Origin: Agromyces sp. ISL-38
GTDB taxonomy: Bacteria > Actinomycetota > Actinomycetes > Actinomycetales > Microbacteriaceae
DNA: 64,000 nucleotides
NCBI RefSeq assembly: GCF_018613935.1
Contig: NZ_JAGGPF010000009.1
Coordinates: forward strand, 124,001-188,000
Direction: 5' to 3'
Shown here: positions 25,341-34,710 of the stretch, one piece after another
How the letters are laid out: each line of letters opens with the position of its first letter
How positions within the stretch are numbered: the first letter of the stretch is position 1
Made by a program: the position numbers and the translations under genes
The notes under the pieces: generated by a model
The model's database searches: none
What the model saw: the letters and a program-made list of their open reading frames with translations, nothing else
Told to the model about the DNA's origin: nothing

Positions 25341-25354
25341 CTACAACGTTGTAG
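25341..25354. promoter_or_regulatory. LacI-type operator CTACAACGTTGTAG
   Basis: Perfect 14-bp palindrome upstream of the lacI-type gene at 25313, matching the two sites at 24191-24216. Confidence 0.88.
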
Positions 25355-25367
25355 GCCGCGACCCGGA

Positions 25368-26093
25368 TCATTCGCGCGGTGGCGTGATCGAGGCCTGCGC
25401 ACGGGTCGACGCTGCTCTCGCCGCCCGGTCGACCCAAGCGAGTCGCTCCCGCTCGAGTTGCGTGGCGAACAGCGCCCAGAGCACGAGCGCGACGCCGACG
25501 CCCACGAGCGCACCGCCGATCGTGTCGGTGACCCAGTGCGCGCCGAGATAGGTGCGGCTCACCGCCATGAGCACCGTGTACGCGGCGCCCACCACGTATA
25601 CCCAGACCGTGGGCACGATCACGGCGATCGCGAGCGCGATCGTCGCGGCGTTCCCGACATGTCCCGAAGGGAACGAGCCGGTGTCCGAGGCAACGAGGAT
25701 GTCTTCCGGTCTCGCTCGCATGAACGACTGCTTCAGCACCTGCACCACGCCCGCGCTGAGCGCCGAGGCGACGATGAAGTACAGCGCCGCCCACGGCCGC
25801 CGGGCGAAGAGCAGCACGACCGCCGTCAGGACCGGCACGACGAAGACGCCGACGAGCCCGCCGCCGAGCGCGTTCATGCCGAACGCGAAGACGTCGCCGA
25901 CGGGCCCGCGCAGTTCGACGAGGTCTTCGGCCCATTCCTCGTCGAGGTCGAACGGCGCCCGGCCCGCGCGCGCCATCACGAGCACTCCCAGGAGGATCGC
26001 GATGACGACCGCGGCGGTGCCGCTCACGAGCGGCACGCGCCTTCCGAGCCGCCGCGCCGACGCCTCGCGCTCGCCTTTCGGATGCGCCGTCAT
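25368..26093 (-). CDS. PAP2 superfamily phosphatase
   Basis: 241-residue membrane phosphatase. The three-part acid-phosphatase motif is complete: KQSFMRARP (Kx6RP), SFPSGH and SRTYLGAHWVTD (SRx5Hx3D). Five to six membrane spans surround it, with active sites predicted on the outer face, where such enzymes dephosphorylate lipid phosphates or undecaprenyl pyrophosphate. The start is ATG 26093, preceded by GGAGG at 5 bases; a GTG three codons upstream would bury that SD. No functional link to its neighbours is evident. Confidence 0.9.
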   Translation of the reverse strand: MTAHPKGEREASARRLGRRVPLVSGTAAVVIAILLGVLVMARAGRAPFDLDEEWAEDLVELRGPVGDVFAFGMNALGGGLVGVFVVPVLTAVVLLFARRPWAALYFIVASALSAGVVQVLKQSFMRARPEDILVASDTGSFPSGHVGNAATIALAIAVIVPTVWVYVVGAAYTVLMAVSRTYLGAHWVTDTIGGALVGVGVALVLWALFATQLERERLAWVDRAARAASTRAQASITPPRE

Positions 26094-26154
26094 GCCCTCC
26101 ACGCTAGCGGCGGGTCCGCGGCATCCGCGTCATCCGCTGGACGGAGTCTCTTGC

Positions 26155-27429
26155 TCAGTCGCTGAGAGGCGGCACCGTGCTCGGGCGCACGAGTCCCCAC
26201 AGCGCCGAGATCGCGACCACGGCCGCGCACAGCATGACGAACGCCATGGGTACGGCACTGCCGACGCCCAGGAGTCCGATGAGCGGCGAGATCAGGCCGG
26301 CGAGCCCGAAGTTCAGCGCACCGAGCAGCGACGCAGCGGTGCCCGCCTCGGCGCCGTGCCCTGCGAGAGCGAGCACCTGCACCGCGGGGAAGGAGAACCC
26401 GCACGCCAGGATGTAGATCCACAGCGGGATCGCGGTGCCCCAGAAGCCCGCACCGGAGGTGTCGAGCACCATGATCGCCACGGCCATCGAGAGGTGCACG
26501 ATCGTCGTGATCGCGAGGATCCATTGCGGCTGCACCTGGCCGCGCATGAGCCGCGAGCTCGTCTGCACGCCGATGATGATGCCGACGGAGTTCACCGCGA
26601 AGAGCAGTCCGTACTGCTGGGCGGTGAACGCGTAGAGCTCCTGGAAGAGGAACGACGACGTGGAGAGGTAGCCGAAGAGGCCCGTGAACGTCATGCCTCC
26701 GACGAGCACGGCACCGAGGTACACGCGGTCGCGGAAGAGCGCCGTGTACCGGTCGCGCAGCGTCGAGTGTCCGGCGACGTGACGGCGCGACTCGGGCAGC
26801 GTCTCGACGATGAAGAACGCGACGGCGACGACGACGACCGCGCCGTAGATCGCGAGCACCACGAACACGCCGCGCCAGTCCATGAACTCGAGCAGCTGCG
26901 AGCCGATCACCGGCGCGAGCACCGGGGCCAGGCCGTTGACGAGCGCGAGGCGCGAGAGCATGCGCACGAGCGGCTTGCCGCCGAAGAGGTCGCGCACCAT
27001 CGCCATGGCGACGACACCGCCGGCGGCCGCGCCGAAGCCCTGCAACAGGCGGAACACCATGAGCCATGCGATGTCGGGCGCAAGCGCTGCGGCGACGGAT
27101 GCCGCGATGTGCAGCAGTGTGGCGAGGATGAGCGGCAGTCGCCGGCCGACCTTGTCGCTCCACGGGCCGACGATGAGCTGGCCGAACCCGAACCCGATCA
27201 TCGTGCCCGTGAGCGTGAGCTGCACGGCGGCGGCCGAGACGCCGAGCTCGTCCTGCAGCACCGGGAACGCGGGCAGGTAGAGGTCGACGGTGAAGGGGCC
27301 GAGCGCGGTGAGCGCTCCGAGCACGAGGACGTAGACGAGGCGCTGGCGGCGGCTGAGGAGGTCGCCGGGGTGCGACGGACGATCGTAGTCGTCGGGACGG
27401 ATGATGGGGATTGAGGAGGTGCTCGACAT
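26155..27429 (-). CDS. Bcr/CflA-type multidrug MFS transporter
   Basis: 424 residues with 12 predicted spans (DHA1 family). N-terminal motif ALTALGPFTVDLYLPAFPVLQDELGVSAAAVQLTLT is typical of Bcr/CflA drug:H+ antiporters. The loop 2-3 motif A appears as GQLIVGPWSDKVGRRLPLI, and motif D1-like RLLQGFGAAAGGVVAMAMVRDL follows. Start ATG 27429. Faces the divergent sugar importer at 27858. Substrate unknown. Confidence 0.92.
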   Translation of the reverse strand: MSSTSSIPIIRPDDYDRPSHPGDLLSRRQRLVYVLVLGALTALGPFTVDLYLPAFPVLQDELGVSAAAVQLTLTGTMIGFGFGQLIVGPWSDKVGRRLPLILATLLHIAASVAAALAPDIAWLMVFRLLQGFGAAAGGVVAMAMVRDLFGGKPLVRMLSRLALVNGLAPVLAPVIGSQLLEFMDWRGVFVVLAIYGAVVVVAVAFFIVETLPESRRHVAGHSTLRDRYTALFRDRVYLGAVLVGGMTFTGLFGYLSTSSFLFQELYAFTAQQYGLLFAVNSVGIIIGVQTSSRLMRGQVQPQWILAITTIVHLSMAVAIMVLDTSGAGFWGTAIPLWIYILACGFSFPAVQVLALAGHGAEAGTAASLLGALNFGLAGLISPLIGLLGVGSAVPMAFVMLCAAVVAISALWGLVRPSTVPPLSD

Positions 27430-27772
27430 GCGTATTCCTGGGCGTGCTCGGGTGCGGCGGCGCACGCCCTCGGGCACCGGGAAACAGGACTGACGGCACC
27501 TCGGGCGCCGTCAGTGTTCGATCTCAGGCTTCGCGCGGCCTCGAATCGATTCGACTACCGTCCAGTCTAGCGCGCGCCCCCCTGGCCAGATCAAGTTCGA
27601 ATCGGCTTTCGAGACGAGCCAGCGCCAGGGCCAGTCCGTCGAAACGAACCGGGCGCAGCACTTTCGAGAGGTTTCGGCGGTGCACTCAGTCGAACTTCCC
27701 GCCCCGCTCGAACGCGCCCACTCCAGCCTGGAGGCGCAACGACGTCCTCAAAGGGCGCCGAATATGTTGCGC

Positions 27773-27802
27773 TTGACGGCATATCTGAACCCATCGTATA
27801 TT
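27773..27802 (+). promoter_or_regulatory. Promoter of the GH3-locus operon
   Basis: -35 TTGACG (27773-27778), 18-base spacer and -10 TATATT (27797-27802). The start of transcription is expected near 27809, just before the operator at 27820. Confidence 0.7.
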
Positions 27803-27819
27803 CGACACGTCCAGATCAC

Positions 27820-27839
27820 TTTCGACGCAGACGTCGAAA
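27820..27839. promoter_or_regulatory. Operator TTTCGACG-CAGA-CGTCGAAA
   Basis: Perfect 8-bp-arm inverted repeat with a 4-base spacer, 18 bases before the binding-protein start. A related GTTTCG...CGAAAC site covers the start of the LacI gene at 34710, so that regulator is the likely ligand. Confidence 0.75.
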
Positions 27840-27857
27840 CTTTCGAGAGGTTCAAAG

Positions 27858-29153
27858 ATGAACAGACGCAGCATCACACGGCTCGTCACGCTGAGTGCCG
27901 TGGCAGCGCTGGCCGTCGGCACCCTCGCCGGGTGCAGTGCCGGAGGCGATGACACGGGCGACGGCTCGGTCAACCTGACCTTCTGGCACAATTCAACCAC
28001 CGGCGACGGCAAGGCCTACTGGCAGCAGACGGCCGACGACTTCGAGGCCGAGCACCCCGGCGTCACCATCGAGATCCAGGCCATCCAGAACGAGGACATG
28101 GACGGCAAGCTCCAGACCGCCCTGAACTCCGGCGACGCGCCCGACATCTTCATGGCCCGGGGCGGGGGCAAGCTCGCGGCCGTCGTCGAGGCGGGTCAGG
28201 TGCAGGACCTCACCGACGCGCTCTCCGACGACACGAAGGCAGCACTCGGCGAGGCATCGCTCGCCGCGCTCTCCGTCGACGACAAGGTCTACGGCGTACC
28301 GTCCTCCGTGCTGCCGGGCGGCATCTACTACAGCAAGGACCTGTTCGCCCAGGCCGGCATCACCGCGCCGCCGACCACCTTCGACGAACTGAGCGAGGAC
28401 GTCGACAAGCTCAAGGCGGCCGGCGTCGCCCCGATCGCCCTCGGCGCCAAGGACGCCTGGCCCGCCGCCCACTGGTACTACTTCTTCGTCCTTCGCGAGT
28501 GCTCGCAGGACGTCGTGGCCGAGCTCGCGACGGACCCGAGCTTCACGGATGAGTGCTTCCTGCGCGCCGGCGAGGACCTCGCGGACTTCACCGCCACCGA
28601 GCCGTACAACGATGGATACCTCACCACAACCGCCCAGCAGGGGGCCGGCTCCTCCGCGGGCCTGCTCGCCAACCACAAGGCGGCCATGGAGCTCATGGGC
28701 GCGTGGGATCCCGGTGTGATCGCCTCGCTCACGCCCGACGAGCAGCCGCTCGCCGACCTCGGCTGGTTCCCCTTCCCCGCCGTGGACGGCGGTGACGGCG
28801 ACGCGGGTGCGATGATGGGCGGCGTCGACGGCTACAGCTGCTTCGTCGAAGCGCCGAAGGAATGCGGCGAGTTCCTCGAGTTCGCCTCGCAGAAGGAGCA
28901 GCAGGAGACCTATGCCGAGGCATTCGTGACACTTCCGGCCAACAAGGACGCACAGAGCGTCGTCACCGACCCCGCGCTGCAGGAGGTGCTCGCCTCATAC
29001 AACGACGCACCGTATGTCTCGGTGTGGCTCGACACGCTGCTCGGCCAGAACGTCGGCAACGCGCTCAACGTCGGCGTCGTCGACCTGCTCGCCGGCAAGG
29101 GCGATGCCCAGGGCATCGTCGACGCCGTCGAAGACGCCATCAAGAAGGGCTGA
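27858..29153 (+). CDS. Extracellular sugar-binding lipoprotein (ABC importer)
   Basis: 431 residues. Lipoprotein signal with lipobox LAGC (Cys25), then a cluster B/D solute-binding fold (NLTFWHNSTTGDGKAYWQQTADDFEAEHPGV). SD GAGAGG seven bases upstream of ATG 27858. First gene of an operon with two permeases and a GH3 glycosidase. The ligand is probably a beta-linked oligosaccharide such as xylo- or cello-oligosaccharide, inferred only from the GH3 partner. Confidence 0.93.
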   Translation: MNRRSITRLVTLSAVAALAVGTLAGCSAGGDDTGDGSVNLTFWHNSTTGDGKAYWQQTADDFEAEHPGVTIEIQAIQNEDMDGKLQTALNSGDAPDIFMARGGGKLAAVVEAGQVQDLTDALSDDTKAALGEASLAALSVDDKVYGVPSSVLPGGIYYSKDLFAQAGITAPPTTFDELSEDVDKLKAAGVAPIALGAKDAWPAAHWYYFFVLRECSQDVVAELATDPSFTDECFLRAGEDLADFTATEPYNDGYLTTTAQQGAGSSAGLLANHKAAMELMGAWDPGVIASLTPDEQPLADLGWFPFPAVDGGDGDAGAMMGGVDGYSCFVEAPKECGEFLEFASQKEQQETYAEAFVTLPANKDAQSVVTDPALQEVLASYNDAPYVSVWLDTLLGQNVGNALNVGVVDLLAGKGDAQGIVDAVEDAIKKG

Positions 29154-29167
29154 GAGGCCCTCGCAAC

Positions 29168-30211
29168 ATGAGCGTTCGCACCAGCTCTCCCGCACCGAGG
29201 CGAGCCCCGGCAGACGGCGTTCGGGCCGGGGACGACGTGTCGTCCCCGGCCCTGCGCCGGGCCACCGAGCCGGCGGCGTCGGCTCCGAGTCCGGGCCGCG
29301 GCCGGCGCGACTGGAGGAAGGCCGTCGAGATCGCCGTGCTCGTCGGCCCGGCCCTCGTCGTCTTCCTCAGCTTCGTCATCTTCCCGGTCGTCATGGCCGG
29401 GTACTACGGATTCTTCCGTTGGAAGGGCTACGGTCCGCCCACGGACTTCATCGGCCTGCAGAACTACGTCACGATCTTCCAGGACCCGACGTTCCACGAG
29501 GCCCTCTGGCACAACGTCGTCATCGTCGTGATGTCGCTCGTGCTGCAGGGGCCGATCGCGCTGCTGCTGGCGCTGCTGCTGAACCGCCCGATGCGGGGGC
29601 AGTCGGCGATCCGGGTGCTCATCTTCGTGCCGTACGTCATCGCCGAGGTCGTCGTCGGCACCGGCTGGAGCCTCATGCTCCAGAGCGACGGCGCGCTCAA
29701 CGGACTGCTCGAGAGGATCGGCCTCGGCGCCCTCGCCCAGGACTGGCTCTCGAATCCCGCGCTGGCGATCTGGACCCTGCTGGCGATCATCACCTGGAAG
29801 TACATCGGCTTCGCCGTCATCCTCTTCCTCGCAGGCCTCCAGGGCATCCCGCAGGAGCTCACCGAGGCCGCCCAGATCGACGGCGCCTCCTACTGGCAGA
29901 TCCAGCGCCGGATCACGCTGCCGCTGCTCGGCCCGACCCTGCGCATCTGGGCGTTCCTGTCGATCATCGGATCGCTGCAGCTGTTCGACCTCGTCTACAT
30001 CATCTGGGGCCAGTACATCGCCTCGACCGCGGGCACCTCGACGATGGCGACGTACATGGTCGCCAACGGCCGCAATGCCGGCAACTACGGCTACGGCAAC
30101 GCCGTGGCGGTCGTGCTGTTCCTCATCTCGCTCGTCGTCGCGCTCGTCTACCAGCGCTACGTGCTGCGCCGTGACACGGCCGGTGCCCTCACTGAACGGA
30201 GCGAGCGATGA
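29168..30211 (+). CDS. Carbohydrate ABC transporter permease (MalF type)
   Basis: 347 residues. A long Pro/Arg-rich cytoplasmic leader (about 55 residues) precedes six spans. The EAA loop is ELTEAAQIDGASYWQIQRRITLPLLGP. Starts 14 bases after the binding-protein stop and ends overlapping the next permease (ATGA), so the three are one transcript. Confidence 0.94.
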   Translation: MSVRTSSPAPRRAPADGVRAGDDVSSPALRRATEPAASAPSPGRGRRDWRKAVEIAVLVGPALVVFLSFVIFPVVMAGYYGFFRWKGYGPPTDFIGLQNYVTIFQDPTFHEALWHNVVIVVMSLVLQGPIALLLALLLNRPMRGQSAIRVLIFVPYVIAEVVVGTGWSLMLQSDGALNGLLERIGLGALAQDWLSNPALAIWTLLAIITWKYIGFAVILFLAGLQGIPQELTEAAQIDGASYWQIQRRITLPLLGPTLRIWAFLSIIGSLQLFDLVYIIWGQYIASTAGTSTMATYMVANGRNAGNYGYGNAVAVVLFLISLVVALVYQRYVLRRDTAGALTERSER

Positions 30212-31080
30212 CCGCCTCGACCATCGCCATCCCACAGGCCAGACGGCCGCGCGGCAACGGCCGGCTGCCGTGGGGCAGCCCCGCGACCTACTTCGGGGCC
30301 CTCGTCGTCGTAGGGCTCATGCTGGCGCCGATCCTGTACATCATCGTCGGCGGCTTCCGCACCAACGCGCAGATCACCGCTGATCCCTCGGGGCTGCCCT
30401 CGCCCTGGGTCATGAAGAACTACGCCGAGGTGCTCGGCAGCACGACCTTCTGGGGCGAGGTGGCGAACTCCACGGTCGCCGCGGTCGTCACCACGATCGG
30501 GGTCGTCGCGCTCGGCCTCATGGCCAGCTACGTGCTCGCGCGGTATCGGTTCCGGGCGCGAGGCGTGCTCTACGCGGTCTTCGCCGCCGGCCTGATGTTC
30601 CCGATGACGGTGGCGATCACGCCCCTGTACCTCGTGGTGCGCAACCTCGGCTTGATGAACTCCCTGGGCGGCCTCATCCTGCCCCAGATCGCCTTCGCCC
30701 TGCCGGCGACGATCATCATCCTCGTGCCGTTCCTGCGCGCCATCCCCGACGAGATCGAGGAGGCCGCCTCGATCGACGGATGCTCGCGCCTCGGCTTCTT
30801 CTGGAGGATGGTGGTGCCGTTGGCCTTGCCCGGCGTCATCACCGTGGGCATCCTCGCCTTCATCGCGAGCTGGAACAGCTACATCCTGCCGCTGTTCATC
30901 CTGAACAACGAGTCTGCCTTCACCCTGCCGCTCGGAGTGCAGGCCTTCGCCTCGCAGTACTCCGTCGACACCGCCAAGGTGCTCGCCTTCACCTCGCTGT
31001 CGATGATTCCCGCCCTCATCTTCTTCAGCATCTTCGAGCGCCGCATCGTCGGCGGTCTGACCGGGGCGGTGAAGGGATGA
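30208..31080 (+). CDS. Carbohydrate ABC transporter permease (MalG type)
   Basis: 290 residues, six spans. The EAA loop is EIEEAASIDGCSRLGFFWRMVVPLALPG, and the C-terminal SMIPALIFFSIFERRIVGGLTGAVKG is the typical MalG ending. Overlaps both neighbours by ATGA, coupling it to the upstream permease and the GH3 gene. No ATPase follows. Confidence 0.94.
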   Translation: MTASTIAIPQARRPRGNGRLPWGSPATYFGALVVVGLMLAPILYIIVGGFRTNAQITADPSGLPSPWVMKNYAEVLGSTTFWGEVANSTVAAVVTTIGVVALGLMASYVLARYRFRARGVLYAVFAAGLMFPMTVAITPLYLVVRNLGLMNSLGGLILPQIAFALPATIIILVPFLRAIPDEIEEAASIDGCSRLGFFWRMVVPLALPGVITVGILAFIASWNSYILPLFILNNESAFTLPLGVQAFASQYSVDTAKVLAFTSLSMIPALIFFSIFERRIVGGLTGAVKG

Positions 31081-33521
31081 GCGAGCCGGTGACGGATGCT
31101 GCGGACGCGACGGATGCCGCCGCGACAACGAATCCCCCGACCGAGCGAGAGGCCGGCACGATGACGGAAGCCCAGGCGACGGATGCCACGACGACGACTG
31201 ATGCGCCATGGCGCGACCCGTCGCTGCCGGCCGGTGCGCGCGCCGGGGCGCTCATCGCCGAACTCACCCTCGAAGAGAAGATCGCCCAGCTCTACGGCAT
31301 CTGGATCGGCGCCTCCGATGACGGCGCCGACGTGGCGCCGCACCAGCACGACATGAGCAGCGCCGTGGATCTCGATGAGCTACTGCCCAAGGGGCTCGGC
31401 CAGATCACGCGGGCCTTCGGCACCGCACCGGTCGATGCGGCGGTCGGGGCGCAGTCGCTCGCCCGGCTGCAGGAGCGCATCGTCGCGTCGGGCAGGTTCG
31501 GCATTCCTGCGCTCGTGCACGAGGAATGCCTGGCGGGCTTCGCCGCCTACGGCGCGACCGCGTACCCGGTGCCCCTCTCGTGGGGCGCGACGTTCGACCC
31601 CGAGCTCATCGAGCAGATGGCCCGCCGCATCGGCGCCGACATGCGCTCGGTCGGCGTGCATCAGGGACTCGCCCCGGTGCTCGACGTCGTGCGCGACGCC
31701 CGGTGGGGCCGCGTCGAGGAGACCATGGGCGAAGATCCGTATCTGGTCGGCACCGTCGGCACGGCGTACGTGCGCGGGCTCGAGGCATCCGGGATCGTGG
31801 CGACGCTCAAGCACTTCGTCGGGTACTCGGCGTCGCGGGCAGGCCGCAACCTGGCGCCGGTGTCGGTCGGCGCCAGGGAGCTCGCCGACGTGCTGCTGCC
31901 GCCGTTCGAGATGGTGGTCCGAGATGCCGAGCCGCGTTCGGTGATGAACGCGTACACCGACCTCGACGGCGTGCCCACCGCTGCTGACCCTGACCTGCTC
32001 ACGGCACTGCTGCGCGAGACCTGGGGCTTCGAGGGCACCGTCGTCGCCGACTACTTCTCGGTGGCGTTCCTCGAGACCCTGCACGGCACGGCCGGCGACC
32101 TCGGTGAGGCGGCTGCCGCCGCGCTCGAGGCGGGCATCGACGTGGAGCTTCCCACGGTGCACGCGTTCGGCGAGCCGCTCGTGCGGGCCGTCATCGACGG
32201 CCGGGTCGACGAGGCGGTCATCGACCGGGCCCTGCTCCGAGTGCTCATCCAGAAGATCGAGCTCGGCCTGCTCGACCACCCGGCGGCGCCGCCCGCCGCC
32301 GGCGCCGCGAAGGGCACCGTCGATCTCGACCCGGTCGAGAACCGCGCGCTCGCGCGCCGCATCGCCGAGCAGGCGATCGTACTGCTCCACAACGACGGCA
32401 CGCTGCCCCTGGCCGCGCCCGCTCGCGTAGCCGTGATCGGCCCGACCGCCGACGACCCGCTCGCGGTGCTCGGCTGCTACGCGTTCCCGACGCACGTCGG
32501 TGTGCACCACCCGGAAAGCGGGTTGGGCATCGAGCTTCCGACCCTCGTCGAGGCCCTGCGCGCCGAATTCCCCACCGCCGAGATCACCTTTGCACCGGGC
32601 ACCTCGATCGACGGCGGCGAGACCGATGGCATCGCGCACGCGGTCGCGCTCGCGGCATCCGCCGATGTCGTGGTGCTCGCGCTCGGCGACCGCGCGGGCC
32701 TGTTCGGCCGGGGCACGAGTGGCGAGGGCTGCGACGCCGAGACCCTCGACCTGCCCGGTGCGCAGGCGGCGCTGCTCGAGGCCGTGCTCGACGCCGGCAC
32801 CCCGACGGTGCTCACCCTGCTCGCGGGCCGCCCCTACGTGCTCGGCACGGCACCCGACCGCGCCGCCGGCATCCTGCAGGCGTTCTTCCCGGGCGAAGAG
32901 GGCACCAGCGCGCTCGCCGCCATCCTCGGGGGACGCGTGAACCCGAGCGGACGCCTGCCCGTCAGCGTGCCGTCGACGCCGGGCGCGCAGCCGTCGACGT
33001 ACCTGGCGTCGACGCTCGCCCGGCGCAGCAGCGTGTCGAACATCGACCCGACGGCCCGCTATCCCTTCGGCCACGGACTCGGCTACACGTCGTTCGCGTG
33101 GAGCGACCTGCGGGTCGAGGCGCCCGAGGCGACGACCGAGGGCGCGGTCCTGATGTCGCTCACGGTGGAGAACACCGGCGACCGGGCGGGCGCCGAGGTC
33201 GTGCAACTGTACCTGCACGACCCCGTGGCATCCGTCGTGCGACCGGTGCAGCGGCTGGTCGGATTCCGCCGCGTCGAGCTCGAGCCCGGAGCATCCGTGC
33301 GCCTGAGCGTCGAGGTGCCGGCCGATCTGGCCGCGTTCACAGGGCGCGACGGCCGCCGCATCGTCGAGCCGGGGTCACTCGTGCTGAGCTTCGGGCGGTC
33401 GAGCGCCGAGCTGCCGCTGCAGGCGAGGGTCGAGCTCGCCGGGCCGGTGCGGGTGGTCGACCACACCCGGGCGATGCATCCTGTGTGGGCCGCCGAGCAC
33501 GTCAGCCCCGATTCGGCGTGA
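31077..33521 (+). CDS. GH3 beta-glucosidase/beta-xylosidase
   Basis: 814 residues, no signal peptide, so it hydrolyses imported oligosaccharides inside the cell. The GH3 N-terminal barrel starts at about residue 45 and has KHFVGYS (substrate-binding Lys-His) and nucleophile D325 in GTVVADYFSV. The GH3_C sandwich (AIVLLHNDGTLPL onward) and a C-terminal Fn3-like domain (ENTGDRAGAEVVQLYLHDP) follow. The first 45 residues are a low-complexity Thr/Asp/Ala leader; an in-frame ATG at 31161 is an alternative start, but the ATGA overlap with the permease supports 31077. Last gene of the operon. Confidence 0.93.
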   Translation: MSEPVTDAADATDAAATTNPPTEREAGTMTEAQATDATTTTDAPWRDPSLPAGARAGALIAELTLEEKIAQLYGIWIGASDDGADVAPHQHDMSSAVDLDELLPKGLGQITRAFGTAPVDAAVGAQSLARLQERIVASGRFGIPALVHEECLAGFAAYGATAYPVPLSWGATFDPELIEQMARRIGADMRSVGVHQGLAPVLDVVRDARWGRVEETMGEDPYLVGTVGTAYVRGLEASGIVATLKHFVGYSASRAGRNLAPVSVGARELADVLLPPFEMVVRDAEPRSVMNAYTDLDGVPTAADPDLLTALLRETWGFEGTVVADYFSVAFLETLHGTAGDLGEAAAAALEAGIDVELPTVHAFGEPLVRAVIDGRVDEAVIDRALLRVLIQKIELGLLDHPAAPPAAGAAKGTVDLDPVENRALARRIAEQAIVLLHNDGTLPLAAPARVAVIGPTADDPLAVLGCYAFPTHVGVHHPESGLGIELPTLVEALRAEFPTAEITFAPGTSIDGGETDGIAHAVALAASADVVVLALGDRAGLFGRGTSGEGCDAETLDLPGAQAALLEAVLDAGTPTVLTLLAGRPYVLGTAPDRAAGILQAFFPGEEGTSALAAILGGRVNPSGRLPVSVPSTPGAQPSTYLASTLARRSSVSNIDPTARYPFGHGLGYTSFAWSDLRVEAPEATTEGAVLMSLTVENTGDRAGAEVVQLYLHDPVASVVRPVQRLVGFRRVELEPGASVRLSVEVPADLAAFTGRDGRRIVEPGSLVLSFGRSSAELPLQARVELAGPVRVVDHTRAMHPVWAAEHVSPDSA

Positions 33522-33590
33522 CCGAGCGGCGGTCGCACGCCGACGGATGACGGATGTCGCCGGCCGGGGTAGTTCGCTCCCGGCCGGCGG

Positions 33591-33646
33591 AGTCTCAGCT
33601 CGAGGCCAGCCGGAGTCTCAGCTCCCGCCCGGCGGTGACTCAGCTC
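33591..33646. repeat. Degenerate 22-23-bp tandem repeat between convergent genes
   Basis: AGTCTCAGCTC at 33591 and 33614, then TGACTCAGCTC at 33636, each preceded by a GCCGG/GGCGG tract. The third unit contains the stop codon of the LacI gene. Confidence 0.7.
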
Positions 33647-34710
33647 GCGGCCGGCGGTGCCGTGCTCTCGCGCACGACGAGGCTCGTGGCGAGGTCCATG
33701 CGCGGCGTGGGTGCCGATCCGGGCCCGCCCGACGCGGCATCCGACACCCCGTGCCCGTCGTGTTCGTCGGCGAGCCGGATCGCGAGCCTTGCCGCCTCCT
33801 CACCCATGCGGCGAAGGGGCTGGTGCACGGTCGTGAGTCGAGGGGTGAGCCAGCGAGCGAGCGGGATGTCGTCGTAGCCGACGATCGAGAGCTCCTCGGG
33901 CACGCGGATGCCGCGCTCCCGGGCCGCTTCCATGACGCCGAGCGCCTGCATATCGCTGCCGGCGAAGATCGCGGTCGGCCGGTCGGGTCGGCCGAGCAGC
34001 TCGCGGGCCCGCTCGCGGCCGCCGCTCACGTGGAAGTCCCCGAAGCGGATCCAGTCGGGGTGGATGGCGAGGCCCGCGGAGTTCATCGCCGAGCGGTAGC
34101 CGTCGACCCGGGCGAGCGAGCACATCATGTCTTCAGGGCCGGTGATCGCGGCGATGCGCGTGTGGCCGAGCTCGATGAGGTGCCGGGTGGCCGCGAGGCC
34201 TCCCGACCAGTTCGCCGAGCCGACCGAGGGCGCGTCGGGCGAGGGGTCGCCGGCCGGGTCGACGATGACGAACGGGATGGCCCGCGAGTGCAGCCGCTCC
34301 CGGTATTCGGGCGCCAACTCGGAGAAGACGAGGACGATGCCGACGGGCCGGCGTCGCATGACCCCCTCGATCCAGTCGGGGTCGGGCGCATGCCGGCTGC
34401 CGCTCACCGTGAGCACGACGCTGAGCCCGTGCTCCTTGGCCACCTGCTCGACGCCGCCGATGAGCTCCATCGACCAGATCGGGTCGAGTTCGTGGAACAC
34501 GAGCTCGATGAGCTCGGCCCGCGACTCCGACCGCCCTCCGCCGCGGCGCCGGTAGCCGCGCTCGGCGAGGAGCTGTTCGACGCGGGCGCGCGTGGGCGGC
34601 GAGACATCCGCCCGGCCGTTGAGGACCTTCGAAATAGTGGACAGCGAGACCCCCGCCTCCTCGGCCACGCTGGCGAGCGTGACGCGCTCCTCCGCGACAT
34701 CCGTTTCCAT
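33640..34710 (-). CDS. LacI family repressor of the GH3 locus
   Basis: 356 residues. HTH RVTLASVAEEAGVSLSTISKVLNG, but the hinge region carries an unusual RRRGGGRSESRAE stretch in place of the usual N-x-x-A-R-x-L. The sensor domain follows (LIGGVEQVAKEHGLSVVLTVS) and ends TSLVVRESTAPPAAS. Convergent with the GH3 gene. The ATG at 34710 lies 7 bases after a TAGAAT -10 box, so the mRNA is probably leaderless. An inverted repeat over this promoter resembles the operator at 27820, suggesting autoregulation. Confidence 0.9.
   Translation of the reverse strand: METDVAEERVTLASVAEEAGVSLSTISKVLNGRADVSPPTRARVEQLLAERGYRRRGGGRSESRAELIELVFHELDPIWSMELIGGVEQVAKEHGLSVVLTVSGSRHAPDPDWIEGVMRRRPVGIVLVFSELAPEYRERLHSRAIPFVIVDPAGDPSPDAPSVGSANWSGGLAATRHLIELGHTRIAAITGPEDMMCSLARVDGYRSAMNSAGLAIHPDWIRFGDFHVSGGRERARELLGRPDRPTAIFAGSDMQALGVMEAARERGIRVPEELSIVGYDDIPLARWLTPRLTTVHQPLRRMGEEAARLAIRLADEHDGHGVSDAASGGPGSAPTPRMDLATSLVVRESTAPPAAS

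Larger units (their letters stand above)
27430..27857. other. 428-bp divergent intergenic region
   Basis: Holds the promoter and operator of the GH3-locus importer near its right end. ACTTTCGAGAGGTT occurs twice (27660-27673 and 27839-27852), the second including the SD of the binding-protein gene; the first may be a relic of a duplicated leader. No gene recognised. Confidence 0.6.
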
